From assembly GCA_963773625.1 (NCBI GenBank), contig CAVZCJ010000013.1, positions 186,001-250,000 of the forward strand: a stretch of DNA of 64,000 bases, read 5' to 3'. Within the stretch, counting starts at the first letter, position 1; each line of letters starts with the position of its first letter. The notes below the pieces were generated by a model. That model was not told the DNA's origin, made no database searches, and saw only the letters and a program-made list of their open reading frames with translations. This stretch comes from DATARH01 sp963773625 (lineage in GTDB: Bacteria; Pseudomonadota; Alphaproteobacteria; ATCC43930; CGMCC-115725). Below, one piece after another: positions 26,244-35,448 of this stretch. A program made the translations under genes and the position numbers.

Positions 26244-27230
26244 CTAAGCGATCCGCACAGTATCATGAAAGCGGCGGTAATCGATGGCGCGGCGGCCATC
26301 CTCCGTCCAGCCGAAAATGTCGACGAAGCGGTGGCTCCACAGGATTTCGTGCGGCAGATAGGAGGTGCGGGCATTCACCGGCTGGACCAGCGTTTCGTCG
26401 ACGCCGCCGGCGATGACGACGATCTCGGCGTGCTGCTCCGCCAGCGTCTCGTAGTTCATGCCGTAGAGCGGGCTGTCGGCGTCGATCGGGTGCATCACCC
26501 GAAAGGTCAGCGCGAACACCGGCGAGCGGTTGCGCACCAGCGCCAGATCGTAGAAGCGGCGGGTCAACTCCCCCTCGTCGCTTACCTCGTCGCGGACCAG
26601 GGTCATTGAGACTTCCGCCGCTAGCATCTGGTTCTGGCGCTGGTTGGCGATGCGGATCGAGAGCGTCGGCACGCCGTTATAAGGCCCGACCACGGCGACG
26701 TTGCTGAACAGCACCCGTGCCGTCGGCCGCGAAAAGCGCGCGAAGACCAGCCCCGTCGTCATCGCGACGAACATCAGTCCGACGGCAGTTTCCAGCGTCA
26801 TCAACAGATTGGCGTAGAACGTCGTCGGCGCCATGACGCCATAGCCGATCGTCGCCATCGTCTGCACGCTGAAGAAAAATGCGTCGGCAAGCGAGCCGGG
26901 ATGCGCTTGGGCGATCGACCCCGGCTGCAGCAGATAGAGCGCCGCGAACGCAACATTTGCGGCGATATAGGCCGCCGCGCCGATCGCGAAAAAGCCCGGC
27001 CAAGTGACGGTCAGAGTGCGGTGGTAAAGGTCGCCAAACCATTCGCGCTCGACGCCGAGGCGGATCACTCGGTCGGCGGTGTCGCGAGCGACCAGATGAA
27101 AGAGATGGTTGTCGGCGCCTTCCGGCGGCTCAAAACGCAGCGGCGGCGTGGGATATCGTGCTCGATGCGTGCGAGGGTGCCGTGAAGGCACCCTCGCCTT
27201 GCCGGTGCGGGCGACGGGCCCGTCGGGCAC
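26244..27230 (-). CDS. KirBac-type inward-rectifier potassium channel
   Basis: 328 residues. Two transmembrane helices (about residues 75-100 and 140-165) frame a pore loop with the K+ filter TIGYG (TMATIGYGVMAP). The second half is the cytoplasmic Kir immunoglobulin-like domain: GLVFARFSRPTARVLFSNVA, LSIRIANQRQN, FYDLALVRNRSPVFAL and a C-terminal IDYRRFHDT. It conducts K+ and is usually lipid-gated. The GTG at 27230 overlaps the flavin reductase stop (TAAGTG); a GTG at 27191 inside a hairpin is the alternative. An ion channel between oxygenase genes and a flavin reductase is an odd neighbour. Confidence 0.87.
   Translation of the reverse strand: MPDGPVARTGKARVPSRHPRTHRARYPTPPLRFEPPEGADNHLFHLVARDTADRVIRLGVEREWFGDLYHRTLTVTWPGFFAIGAAAYIAANVAFAALYLLQPGSIAQAHPGSLADAFFFSVQTMATIGYGVMAPTTFYANLLMTLETAVGLMFVAMTTGLVFARFSRPTARVLFSNVAVVGPYNGVPTLSIRIANQRQNQMLAAEVSMTLVRDEVSDEGELTRRFYDLALVRNRSPVFALTFRVMHPIDADSPLYGMNYETLAEQHAEIVVIAGGVDETLVQPVNARTSYLPHEILWSHRFVDIFGWTEDGRRAIDYRRFHDTVRIA
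27171..27197 (-). promoter_or_regulatory. Perfect 10-bp stem-loop in the leader or N-terminus of the Kir channel gene
   Basis: GCGAGGGTGC and GCACCCTCGC are separated by a 7-nt loop. There is no T-run on either side, so it is not a classical terminator. It lies about 35-60 bases behind the flavin reductase stop and within the first codons of the channel if GTG 27230 is used, or it contains the start if GTG 27191 is used. A partial stop or translational control of the channel is plausible. Confidence 0.55.
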
Positions 27231-27734
27231 TTACCCGCCGTAATAGACGTTGTCGCCGAGGTCGCGCATTTCGAGGATGGCGCTATCGAGACGGCCGGAG
27301 ATCGGGCTCGGCACATGCGCCTCGACGACTTCAGCGACGACGATGTGATGGTCGCCCTGCTCGACGATCTGCGAGACCTTGCACTCGACCGCGGCGAGCG
27401 CGGCGTCGAGGATCGGTGCGCCGTTGGCGCCCTTGTGGATGTCCTGGCCGGAGAGCTTGCCGCCTTCAAGCGCGGCCGGCTTGAAGAAGGTGAAGGCGAG
27501 GCCCTTGTGCGCCTTACCGAGCATGTTGAGGGTGAAATTCTTGGTGCCCTTGACGATGGAGTAGGCGCCGCTGTCGGTCTTGACCCCGACGACAACGAGC
27601 GGCGGGTTGAACGCGGTCTGGGTCACCCAGTTGACCGTCGCCGCGGCGACGTTGCCTTTACCGTCATCGGCCGTCAGCACGTAGATGCCATAGGGGATCA
27701 TGCGAAGCGCGGTCTTCTTGGCGTCGGCGTCCAT
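27231..27734 (-). CDS. Flavin reductase family protein
   Basis: 167 residues from ATG 27734, chosen for the GGAGG seven bases upstream. It has the split-barrel FMN-binding fold of the HpaC/flavin-reductase-like family: PYGIYVLTADDGKGNVAAAT, NWVTQTAFNPPLVVVGVK, NFTLNMLGKAHKGLAFTFF and HIVVAEVVEAH. It would reduce free FMN or FAD with NAD(P)H, or bind heme or flavin in other roles. Its location upstream of the Kir channel and the Rieske oxygenase genes suggests it supplies reducing power to that oxygenase (inference). Confidence 0.85.
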   Translation of the reverse strand: MDADAKKTALRMIPYGIYVLTADDGKGNVAAATVNWVTQTAFNPPLVVVGVKTDSGAYSIVKGTKNFTLNMLGKAHKGLAFTFFKPAALEGGKLSGQDIHKGANGAPILDAALAAVECKVSQIVEQGDHHIVVAEVVEAHVPSPISGRLDSAILEMRDLGDNVYYGG

Positions 27735-27857
27735 GTCATGCCTCCGTGGGGGTCGGGATGGCGCCACTACATCGCGTCCGACGTCGGGTGGCAAGACCAA
27801 GACATCTGATTTGGATCAACGCGCGGCTCTCATTTCGTCTCTAAGGAGGCCGCACCC

Positions 27858-28268
27858 GTGCCCCGAAGCGCCTCTTGGAAATTTTCGATGACCATCAAGT
27901 ACATTGTATTCGCCGGAGCCCTACTGCTTGCCGCCAGCGCTGCCCAGGCCGACGACTTCGCGTTCTATTCATCGGACGGCTCCATGGATATCCATGTCGG
28001 GCAAAAGCGGCCGGGTCTCCCGGCAGTATCAGCAGGACAAGGGCGCAGGTAGACCGGGCCGGCTGGTCGGCAGCGTCAGTGGGGGCGGCACGATCGAAGG
28101 GTTATGGCTGCAGCCCGCGAGCGATCACCCGTGCTCGTATATGCGCGAAGGCACCAACTCCTGGGGACGGTTTACGATCAGCAATGCCTGGGGCGCTAAC
28201 CCCTACGGCGTCTGGGGATATTGCGACGAAATCCCCCCAACCGCTCCTGGAACCTCCAGCGGCGCTGA
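27858..28268 (+). pseudogene. Small exported protein with two frame breaks
   Basis: GTG 27858 has AGGAGG nine bases upstream and begins a signal peptide (YIVFAGALLLAASAAQADD). The mature sequence runs to SMDIHVG, continues in the next frame as KSGRVSRQYQQDKGAG and GTIEGLWLQPASDHPCSYM, through GVWGYCDEIPP, and ends in a third frame as NRSWNLQRR-stop at 28268. The first shift is one extra G in a GGG run near 28002. The second is one missing C in a run of six C at 28233-28238. Joined, it is about 135 residues with paired cysteines, a secreted protein of unknown function. Both breaks lie in homopolymers, so base-calling error is likely. Confidence 0.65.
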
Positions 28269-28289
28269 TCCCGAGCGGGCAAGCGGGGG

Positions 28290-29153
28290 CTATTTCCGTC
28301 CGCTCGCCGCCAGGCCCTTCTGTAGCGCGGCGAACGATTGGCTCGGCGCAGGCATCAGCCAGCGGAAGCCCTTTTCCACCAGTTTCTCGACATTGTTGGC
28401 GTCGACATGCGGGTGGCCGCAGGGGATGTTGTGGTCCTTGCAGATCGCCAAAATCTCGTCGATCGCGGCGGCGACCTCGGGGTGCTCGTACTGGCGCGGA
28501 TAGCCCATGTCTTGCGACAGGTCGCCCTCGCCCACGAGCACGACACCGATGCCCGGCACCTCCTTGAGCATTTGCGGCAGGTTGCGGATCGCCCGCTTCT
28601 CCTCGCACATGATGACGACCAGCACCTCGCCCTCGGGGTTCAACGGCCAGGTGTCGGCGCGCTTGTAATAGGTCTGCTGATCGATCCCCCAATAGCGCGC
28701 AGCGGTGCGCGGCGCGTCGCCGCGCTGGCCCGCCGGCTCGTAATACTTGGCTTCCCGAGGTCGGGGATAACGGCACGCCTGCACCGCGTTGCGCGCCTCG
28801 TCGACAGTCGAGACGTGCGGCCAGACGATGCCGTAGACGCCGATATCGAGCACCTGCTTGGCGATGAACTGGTTCATCTCGCCGCCATTGGGCGGGATGC
28901 GCACCATCGGCGCCACCGCCGGCGTGAGGCTCCCGGATTTGAGGATCTGCGCGCGGTCGAGCATGTACTGCATGCAGTCGCGCAGCTGACGGATGTCGTA
29001 GGGGTTGTGCTCCATCTCGAAGACGACGCCGTCATAGGGAGCTGCGCCGATCGACTGCGCCACGCCGATCTCGGCCGGCGAGAAAGTGACAAAGGCTGGC
29101 TTGCCGCTTTCGAGCGCGCGGATCGCTGGGTTGAGGCGGGGAAGATCGGGCAT
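28290..29153 (-). CDS. HpcH/HpaI aldolase family protein
   Basis: 287 residues of a TIM-barrel class II aldolase: GVVFEMEHNPYD (substrate/metal strand), PMVRIPPNGG, YGIVWPHVSTVDEARNAVQA, and the metal-binding VLVGEGDLSQDMGYP. Family members cleave or form 4-hydroxy-2-oxo acids, often the last step of aromatic meta-cleavage pathways. The insert around YYEPAGQRGDAPRTAARYWG is longer than in HpaI and resembles a branch annotated only as aldolase or citrate-lyase-like. It lies between the Rieske cluster and a peptide-type binding protein, so catabolic use is likely but the substrate is unknown. Confidence 0.85.
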   Translation of the reverse strand: MPDLPRLNPAIRALESGKPAFVTFSPAEIGVAQSIGAAPYDGVVFEMEHNPYDIRQLRDCMQYMLDRAQILKSGSLTPAVAPMVRIPPNGGEMNQFIAKQVLDIGVYGIVWPHVSTVDEARNAVQACRYPRPREAKYYEPAGQRGDAPRTAARYWGIDQQTYYKRADTWPLNPEGEVLVVIMCEEKRAIRNLPQMLKEVPGIGVVLVGEGDLSQDMGYPRQYEHPEVAAAIDEILAICKDHNIPCGHPHVDANNVEKLVEKGFRWLMPAPSQSFAALQKGLAASGRK

Positions 29154-29182
29154 CTCAGGTTCCTTCGGCTGAAGGCTGCATC

Positions 29183-30784
29183 CTAGCGGTCAAGCCAGAT
29201 GTCTTCCATGCGCCAGCCGTTGTAGATGCTGTTCTCCATGACGGTTTCGTTCTTGACCGTCTTCTGCCAGCAGGTCGCGCCCTTGTTGAAATAGACGAGG
29301 GGCTTCGCGACGTCCTCGGTCAGCCGCCGCTCGATCTCCCAGACGAGGGCTTTGCGCTTCTTCTGATCGGGCTCCATCGACTGCTGGTCGATCAGCTTGT
29401 CGATGCCGGGATTGCAGTACCCGCCGTAATTGCCGACCCCGCCGCAGGCGTAGTTCTCGTAGAGCAGTGCGTCGGGGTCGTCGACATAGGTGCCGGTGAG
29501 GTTGAGCGCGACGGCGTAATCCTTGCGCATCATCGTCGGATACCACTGCGTTGTGTCGATCGGTTGCAGCTCGCCGTCGATGTAAATCTCCTTCAGCTGG
29601 TCGATCAGGATCACCGCGGGGTCGCGATAGGGCGGGATGTCGCGGGTGACGATCGTGACCCTGAGCCGCTTGTCGGGCCCGTAGCCGAGCTTCTGCATGA
29701 TCGCCCGAGCCGCCTCGCGGTTTTTCGCCACATCGGGGTCGTAGCCGGGCAGCTTTGTCAGCATTTCCTTCGGCATGCCCCAGATGCCGCCCTTGCCTTC
29801 GCCTTCGGGCGGCTGCAACGCCGCGGCCATCTGGCCGGTGCCTTGGGTCAGGATGTCGATGAAGGCCTTGCGGTCGATGGTCAGCGCCATCGCACGGCGC
29901 AAATCGGCATTGTCGAAGGGTGGCTTGGTGATGTTCACCATTAGATTGGTGCTGACGCTGCCGCCCGGCAGAATGCAGGTCGCGTCGGGACGCTGGTTCT
30001 GAATGTCGTGCATCAGCGGCACGGTGACGCTGCCCGCGAAAGTCAGATCGTATTGGCCGGCAATGAACGCGAGGATCACCGTCGATCGGTTCCGCGACAC
30101 GGTGTATTCGATGCCGTCGAGATAGGGCAGGCCCGGCTTCCAATAATCCGGGTTCTTGACCAGCCGGATCAACTCGTTCGGCTTGAACTCGACGAACTTG
30201 AACGGGCCCGTGCCGATCGGGTGCTGGCGCATCTGCGCCGCCGGCACATGACACGGATAGACCGGAGACATGCCGCTCGCGAGCAGCGCGATAAAGGCCG
30301 GCTGCGGGCGGCCTAGCACGAAGGTGACCTTATAGTCGCCGTCGGTTTTGACCTCGTTAAGGTTGGTGTACCAGCCCTTGCGCGGATTGACGCGCAGATG
30401 GTCGGCGGATTTGCCGGTCAGCAAATCCCAGGTGCATTTGACGTCCGCCGCGGTGAACGGCTTCCCGTCATGCCACTTGACCCCTTGGCGCAGCTCGAAG
30501 GTGAGTTCGGTGCCCTCCTCGTTCCACGACCATTTCGTCGCCAACTCGGGGCGGATCGACTCCATGCTGTTCTGCGGGGTGTGCTGGTCGAAGATGACAA
30601 GGTTGTTGAAGACCGCCATCACCACCCGCTCGGAATAGACGGTCGCCTCTTCCAGGATTGACATGCTGGCCGGGCTGTCGAGCGTGTGGATGCGCAGGAT
30701 GCCGCCCGATTTCTGGGCCAAGGCCGCGGCGCTGAAGGCGGTTATGGCGGCGATTGCCGCAACGATGCGCAATGCTCTCGTCAT
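29183..30784 (-). CDS. ABC transporter substrate-binding protein, family 5 (oligopeptide type)
   Basis: 533 residues with a signal peptide ending at AALAQKSGG. Family-5 hallmarks are present: ATKWSWNEEGTELTFELRQG followed by VKWHDGKPFTAADVKCTWDL, GTGPFKFVEFKPNELIRLVK, DLRRAMALTIDRKAFIDIL and YENYACGGVGNYGGYCNPGI. These periplasmic proteins bind peptides, nickel complexes or other organic solutes. No permease or ATPase genes are adjacent, so it is an orphan receptor or uses components encoded elsewhere. It starts 175 bp from the divergent hyuB-type gene and may bring in a substrate for it (inference). Confidence 0.9.
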   Translation of the reverse strand: MTRALRIVAAIAAITAFSAAALAQKSGGILRIHTLDSPASMSILEEATVYSERVVMAVFNNLVIFDQHTPQNSMESIRPELATKWSWNEEGTELTFELRQGVKWHDGKPFTAADVKCTWDLLTGKSADHLRVNPRKGWYTNLNEVKTDGDYKVTFVLGRPQPAFIALLASGMSPVYPCHVPAAQMRQHPIGTGPFKFVEFKPNELIRLVKNPDYWKPGLPYLDGIEYTVSRNRSTVILAFIAGQYDLTFAGSVTVPLMHDIQNQRPDATCILPGGSVSTNLMVNITKPPFDNADLRRAMALTIDRKAFIDILTQGTGQMAAALQPPEGEGKGGIWGMPKEMLTKLPGYDPDVAKNREAARAIMQKLGYGPDKRLRVTIVTRDIPPYRDPAVILIDQLKEIYIDGELQPIDTTQWYPTMMRKDYAVALNLTGTYVDDPDALLYENYACGGVGNYGGYCNPGIDKLIDQQSMEPDQKKRKALVWEIERRLTEDVAKPLVYFNKGATCWQKTVKNETVMENSIYNGWRMEDIWLDR

Positions 30785-30958
30785 CGTTCCTCCCCTTGCC
30801 GCCGCCTCGCGGGTTTTCCCCGTCTCGCCGCATCTCGCGGAGGACTATAAGGGGTCGGCGCGGGTGCGTCATCCCGCCGCAGCGTCTCCTCATCTTTACT
30901 TGATCGCCCCGGCGTGGTGCGCTGCAATCGCCAAGACCGCATTGCCTATAGGCCGAGC

Positions 30959-32725
30959 ATGATCAGCGACCCGATCGAATTCGAATTGTTCAAGAACGCG
31001 CTCTTCGGTGTCGCCGACGAGATGGCGCTGACCGTCTTCCGCACGACCTATTCCGGCGTGCTCAAGGACAACATGGATTACTCGACCGCGATGTTCGACG
31101 GCGCCGGGGTGCTGGTGGCGCAAGGGCTGACCTTGCCCGGCCATCTCGGCTCGATGCCGACCGCGATGGCCTCGCTCCAAGAGAGCTTCGCCGGCAATAT
31201 CCATCCCGGCGACGTCTTCATCTTCAACGACCCGTTCCGCGGCGGAATGCACCTGCCCGACGTGTTCGTGTTTCAGCCGATTTTCCGTGACGAGGCACTG
31301 ATCGCCTGGGCGGGAGCGGTGTGCCACCACACCGATGTCGGTGGCCGTGTGCCGGGCTCGAACGCCTCGGACTCGACCGAGATCTACCAGGAAGGACTGC
31401 GCATCCCGCCCTTGAAGCTTTACGAGCGCGGCCAGCGCAACGAGACGCTGTTCGCGCTGATCGAGACCAATGTACGGGTGCCGGTCAAGGTGTTCGGCGA
31501 TCTGCGCGCCCAGCTCGCCGCCTGCCACATCGCCGAAACGGCGCTGGTCGAGATGGCGGGGCGCTACGGCAACGAGAAGCTGCAGGCCTACATGACCGAG
31601 CTGGTCGATTACGCCGAGCGCATGACCCGGGCGGCGCTCAGGGATTTGCCCGACGGGGTTTACGACTTTCTCGACCATATCGACGACGACGGCATCGATG
31701 TCGGGGTGCCGATCCCGCTCAAGGTCACGCTGACCAAAACGGGCGACCGCATCCATGCCGACTGGACCGGCACCGCGAAACAGGTCAAGGGCGCGATCAA
31801 CAACACGCTCAGCTACACCAAGTCGGCGACTTATTGCGGCATCCGCTCGATCCTGCCGCAGAATATTCCGACCAACGAGGGCGTCTTCCGCGCGATCTCG
31901 GTCGAGGCGCCGCAGGGCACCATCGCCAACATGGTGCTACCCGGCGCCTGCGCCGCGCGCGGCCTCACCGGGTTCCGCATGGTCGATTGCATGTTCGGGG
32001 CGCTGGCGAAGATGCTGCCAGACCGGGTCTTCGCCGCGTCCGACGGCGGCAATACCGGCGTCTCGATCGGCGGCTATCACGCCGACCGCAGCCCGTTCAT
32101 CTATGTCGATTTCACCTGCTGCGCCTGGGGCGGCCGGCCCGATTCCGACGGGCTCGACGGCAATTCCAACATCTACGCCAACATGGCCTCGCAGCCGATC
32201 GAGGTGACCGAGAGCGAGCAGCCGCTGCAGATCGCCGCCTACGAATTCATCCAGGACGCAATGGGCCCGGGCAAGTTCCGCGGCGGTGCTCCGTTCCGCC
32301 GCGAGTACAAGCTGCTGGCCGAGGAGGCGATCCTCCAGGTGCGCTCCGACCGGCGCGATTTCCGCCCCTACGGGCTCTACGGCGGCGGGCCCGGCAAACC
32401 GTCGATGAACTATCTGAACCCGGATCGCAATCCCGCGCCGCTGCCATCGAAGCTGACTATGAATATGAAAAAGGGCGATCTCTTTCGCCACGAGGTCGCC
32501 GGCGCCGGCGGCTGGGGCGACCCGCTCGACCGCGACCCGGCGCTGGTGCTCAAGGATGTGCGCAACGAGTTCGTCAGCGAGCGCGCGGCGCGCGAGGATT
32601 ATGGCGTCGTTATCGCCGACGGCGCATTCGACGCGATCGAAACGGCTGCTCTGCGCCAGCAGATGCGCGACCGCCGCAACTGGAACGTGCCGCCAACCTA
32701 TAGCTGGGGCCTGGCGGCGAAATAG
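30959..32725 (+). CDS. Hydantoinase B/oxoprolinase family protein
   Basis: 588 residues from ATG 30959; the upstream open frame is not protein-like. This is a complete HyuB domain: DPIEFELFKNALFGVADEMA, LAQG-type LTLPGHLGSMPTAM, the conserved HPGDVFIFNDPFRGGMHLPD, and KGAINNTLSYTKSATYCGIR. With HyuA it forms an ATP-dependent hydrolase opening cyclic amides (5-oxoproline, N-methylhydantoin) or, in the related acetone and acetophenone carboxylases, carboxylating ketones. The partner HyuA gene follows at once on the same strand. Usually hyuA precedes hyuB, so the order here is reversed. Confidence 0.9.
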   Translation: MISDPIEFELFKNALFGVADEMALTVFRTTYSGVLKDNMDYSTAMFDGAGVLVAQGLTLPGHLGSMPTAMASLQESFAGNIHPGDVFIFNDPFRGGMHLPDVFVFQPIFRDEALIAWAGAVCHHTDVGGRVPGSNASDSTEIYQEGLRIPPLKLYERGQRNETLFALIETNVRVPVKVFGDLRAQLAACHIAETALVEMAGRYGNEKLQAYMTELVDYAERMTRAALRDLPDGVYDFLDHIDDDGIDVGVPIPLKVTLTKTGDRIHADWTGTAKQVKGAINNTLSYTKSATYCGIRSILPQNIPTNEGVFRAISVEAPQGTIANMVLPGACAARGLTGFRMVDCMFGALAKMLPDRVFAASDGGNTGVSIGGYHADRSPFIYVDFTCCAWGGRPDSDGLDGNSNIYANMASQPIEVTESEQPLQIAAYEFIQDAMGPGKFRGGAPFRREYKLLAEEAILQVRSDRRDFRPYGLYGGGPGKPSMNYLNPDRNPAPLPSKLTMNMKKGDLFRHEVAGAGGWGDPLDRDPALVLKDVRNEFVSERAAREDYGVVIADGAFDAIETAALRQQMRDRRNWNVPPTYSWGLAAK

Positions 32726-32731
32726 GGCTGA

Positions 32732-34816
32732 AATCCTTTCCGCGCCGGTGTCGATATCGGCGGCACCTTTACCGATATCGTGCTGCTCGGCGAGGGCGGC
32801 GAGCGGTACACCAAGAAAGTTTCATCGACGGTTGATGATTACGCCCGGGCCATTGTCGATGGGCTGTCAAGCCTGCTCGACGAGGTCGGCGGCGGGCGCA
32901 TCGTCGAGCTGCTGCACGGCACCACGGTCGCCTCGAACGCGATCCTCGAACACAAGGGCGTCAAGACCGGTCTCATCACCACGCGCGGGTTCCGCGACGT
33001 GTTGGAAATCCGCAATTTGCGCATGCCGCGGCTCTACGACATGAGCTGGACCAAGCCGCCGCCGCTGGTAGAGCGGCGGCTGAGGGTCGAGGTCGACGAA
33101 CGGGTCAACGCGCAAGGCGGGATCGACACGCCACTCGACGAGGCGAGCGTCGAGCGCGCGGTCGAGTTCCTCGTCGGCGAGGGGGTCGAGGCGATCGCGG
33201 TATGCCTGCTGCACTCCTATCTCAATCCGGCGCATGAGGAGCGGGTCAAGGAGATCGTCGCGCGCCTCGCGCCGGCGACGACCTTATGCATCAGCGCCGA
33301 GGTGCTGCCGCTGATCAACGAATACGAGCGCTCTTCGACGACGGTCATCAACGCCTATGTCCGGCCGATCGTGGAGCGCTACCTGTCGCGCCTCATCGGC
33401 GAGGTGCAGCGTATCGGCATCGACGTGCCGCTGCTGCTGATGCAGTCGAACGGCGGGCTCACCACCGCCAAGGCAGCCGCGGTGACGCCGATGCACATCA
33501 TCGAGTCGGGGCCGGCGGCGGGGGTGGTCGGCGTCCAGGCGCTGATGCGCCGTATCGGCGTCAAGAATGCGATCTCGTTCGATATGGGGGGCACCACCGC
33601 GAAGGCGTCGCTGATCGAGAACGGCGAGGTGACGCGCGCCGCCGAGTACCAGGTCGGGGCGGGGATAGTCTTGGGCTCGCGGCTGCTGTCGGGGGCGGGT
33701 TATACGCTCAAGGTGCCGGCGATCGACCTCGCCGAGATCGGGGCCGGCGGCGGCTCGATTTTGTGGATCGACGCCGGCGGGGCGCTGCAGGCTGGGCCGC
33801 ATAGCGCCGGCGCCTCGCCCGGCCCGGTCGCCTACGACCAGGGCGGCACCGACCCGACCGTCACCGACGCCAATCTGGTGCTCGGGTACCTCAATCCCAG
33901 CCATCTGGTCGGCGGTGCGCTCAAACTCAACCCCGAGAAGTCGCGCGCGGTCATCGCCGAGAAGATCGCCAGACCGCTCGGCATGAACGTGGAGGACGCC
34001 GCGCACGGCGCGCATCTGATCGCCGCCTCGAACATGATCCGCGCGCTCAAAGCCGTGTCGAGCGAGCGCGGCCGCGACCCGCGCGAATACGCGCTGGTCG
34101 CTTTCGGCGGCAACGGCCCGATCTTCGCCGCCGGGATGGCGCAGGAGATCGGCATCGGCCGGGTGCTGATCCCGCCTTCGGCCGGCGTGTTCTCGTCGTT
34201 CGGGCTGCTCTATGCCGAGGTCGAGTATTACTTCACCCGTACCCGCAAACGGCTGCTGCGCGGCACCTCGCCGGCAGAGTTGCAGGCGGTCTTGGATGGG
34301 CTCGAAGCCGAGGCGCGGGCGCGACTCGGCGAGGACGGGTTTGAGCCAGCCCGCGTCGAAATCCGGCGCTTCGCCAGCCTGCATTACCAGGGGCAGTCGT
34401 TCGAGTTGCGCGTGCCGGTGGCGGCGGGGCGGCTCGACATGGCGGCGCTGGCGGCGATCGAGGAAGCCTTCGGGGTCGAGCACGAGCGCACCTACGGTCA
34501 CCGCGCCGGGGTCGACGAGCCGGTCGAGCTGGTCAGCCTGGAAGTGATCGGCCGCGGCATTCCGGACAAGCCCCGCGCCGAAGCCGCCGCGGCGGCGAGC
34601 CTCGCGCCGGACATTTCGATCGCCTCGCCGACCCGCCGCGCCTATTTCGGTGCGCGGCAGGGTTGGCGGCAAGCGAGGGTGGTCAACCGCAGCGATCTCA
34701 AGACGCCGCATCCAGGCCCCTGCATCGTCGAGGAATACGACGCGACCTGCCTCGTCCCGCCGAGCTGGAGCGCGCGGCTCGACGAATTCGGCAATATCGC
34801 GATAACGCGCCTCTAG
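32732..34816 (+). CDS. Hydantoinase A/oxoprolinase family protein with disrupted start
   Basis: The actin-like ATPase core is unmistakable: VDIGGTFTDIVLLGEGGE, LLHGTTVASNAILEHKG, the central IESGPAAGVVG and FDMGGTTAKASL, and RGRDPREYALVAFGGNGP. The ATP-binding VDIGGTFTD, however, lies upstream of the first ATG/GTG/TTG in frame (GTG 32780), and a stop at 32729 closes the frame. Reading one base off, CTG AAA TCC TTT then CGC GCC GGT would give a natural N-terminus, so one extra C near 32738-32741 is the likeliest cause. The open frame is given here from 32732. With HyuB it should make an ATP-dependent amidohydrolase or carboxylase. Confidence 0.82.
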   Translation, partial: NPFRAGVDIGGTFTDIVLLGEGGERYTKKVSSTVDDYARAIVDGLSSLLDEVGGGRIVELLHGTTVASNAILEHKGVKTGLITTRGFRDVLEIRNLRMPRLYDMSWTKPPPLVERRLRVEVDERVNAQGGIDTPLDEASVERAVEFLVGEGVEAIAVCLLHSYLNPAHEERVKEIVARLAPATTLCISAEVLPLINEYERSSTTVINAYVRPIVERYLSRLIGEVQRIGIDVPLLLMQSNGGLTTAKAAAVTPMHIIESGPAAGVVGVQALMRRIGVKNAISFDMGGTTAKASLIENGEVTRAAEYQVGAGIVLGSRLLSGAGYTLKVPAIDLAEIGAGGGSILWIDAGGALQAGPHSAGASPGPVAYDQGGTDPTVTDANLVLGYLNPSHLVGGALKLNPEKSRAVIAEKIARPLGMNVEDAAHGAHLIAASNMIRALKAVSSERGRDPREYALVAFGGNGPIFAAGMAQEIGIGRVLIPPSAGVFSSFGLLYAEVEYYFTRTRKRLLRGTSPAELQAVLDGLEAEARARLGEDGFEPARVEIRRFASLHYQGQSFELRVPVAAGRLDMAALAAIEEAFGVEHERTYGHRAGVDEPVELVSLEVIGRGIPDKPRAEAAAAASLAPDISIASPTRRAYFGARQGWRQARVVNRSDLKTPHPGPCIVEEYDATCLVPPSWSARLDEFGNIAITRL

Positions 34817-34870
34817 CGGAGAGGGATGGATCGGCGATCGGTCGACATTCCATCCGATCGACCGCCGCCG

Positions 34871-35227
34871 TTACGCGTCCGGATACATGCGAGCCTTAAT
34901 CGCCTCTAGCTGAGCGATCACGTCAGGGTCCGCGATCTTGGTGAAGCGCGGCACTTCCTCGCCGCTGCTCAGCTTGGCCTGCTTGTAGAACATCCCGAGC
35001 GGGCGGAGGTCGAACATCCCGCCGTTCCGGTAGGCGTACGCGGCTTCGTATAGCGGCCGGTAGACCTGCATGAACACATCATCGGGGCGGCAGTCATCCT
35101 CGGTGTGGTGGCCGACCCCATAGATGTAATAGGCATAGTTGTTCAGCGGCCCCTTCGGGTCGTGCTTGTAGTGATAATAGAACCCTGGCTCGGGGCGCTT
35201 TTCCGGCGGTGGCACGTCATATGCCAT
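34871..35227 (-). CDS. DUF1653 domain protein
   Basis: 118 residues from ATG 35227; the frame extends to a TTG at 35245, but no ribosome site favours it. The DUF1653 core is PGFYYHYKHDPKGPLNNYAY, GVGHHTEDD and VFMQVYRPLYEAAYAYRNG followed by LRPLGMFYK. These small beta-rich proteins are thought to act as pseudo-SH3-type folds, but no function is established. It lies convergent to hyuA with 54 bp between the stops. Confidence 0.82.
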   Translation of the reverse strand: MAYDVPPPEKRPEPGFYYHYKHDPKGPLNNYAYYIYGVGHHTEDDCRPDDVFMQVYRPLYEAAYAYRNGGMFDLRPLGMFYKQAKLSSGEEVPRFTKIADPDVIAQLEAIKARMYPDA

Positions 35228-35448
35228 TGCGTTCTCGCTGCTCAAAGAGCATCAGGCAGACGGTGGCAGAGAACTTTTGAAAACAGAAAACGCGACCGTT
35301 CACGGTATGTGCGCGGTTCGTATCGGTTGCGTTTCGGCTGAGACCGCAAATCTCGTAGGGTTCTGTTTTTCTGTCAATTGGGCCAATTGTCGCAGCCCGC
35401 GATCCCCCACGGACCCGGATTTCCACGTCCGGAGCGAGATTCGCGCGA

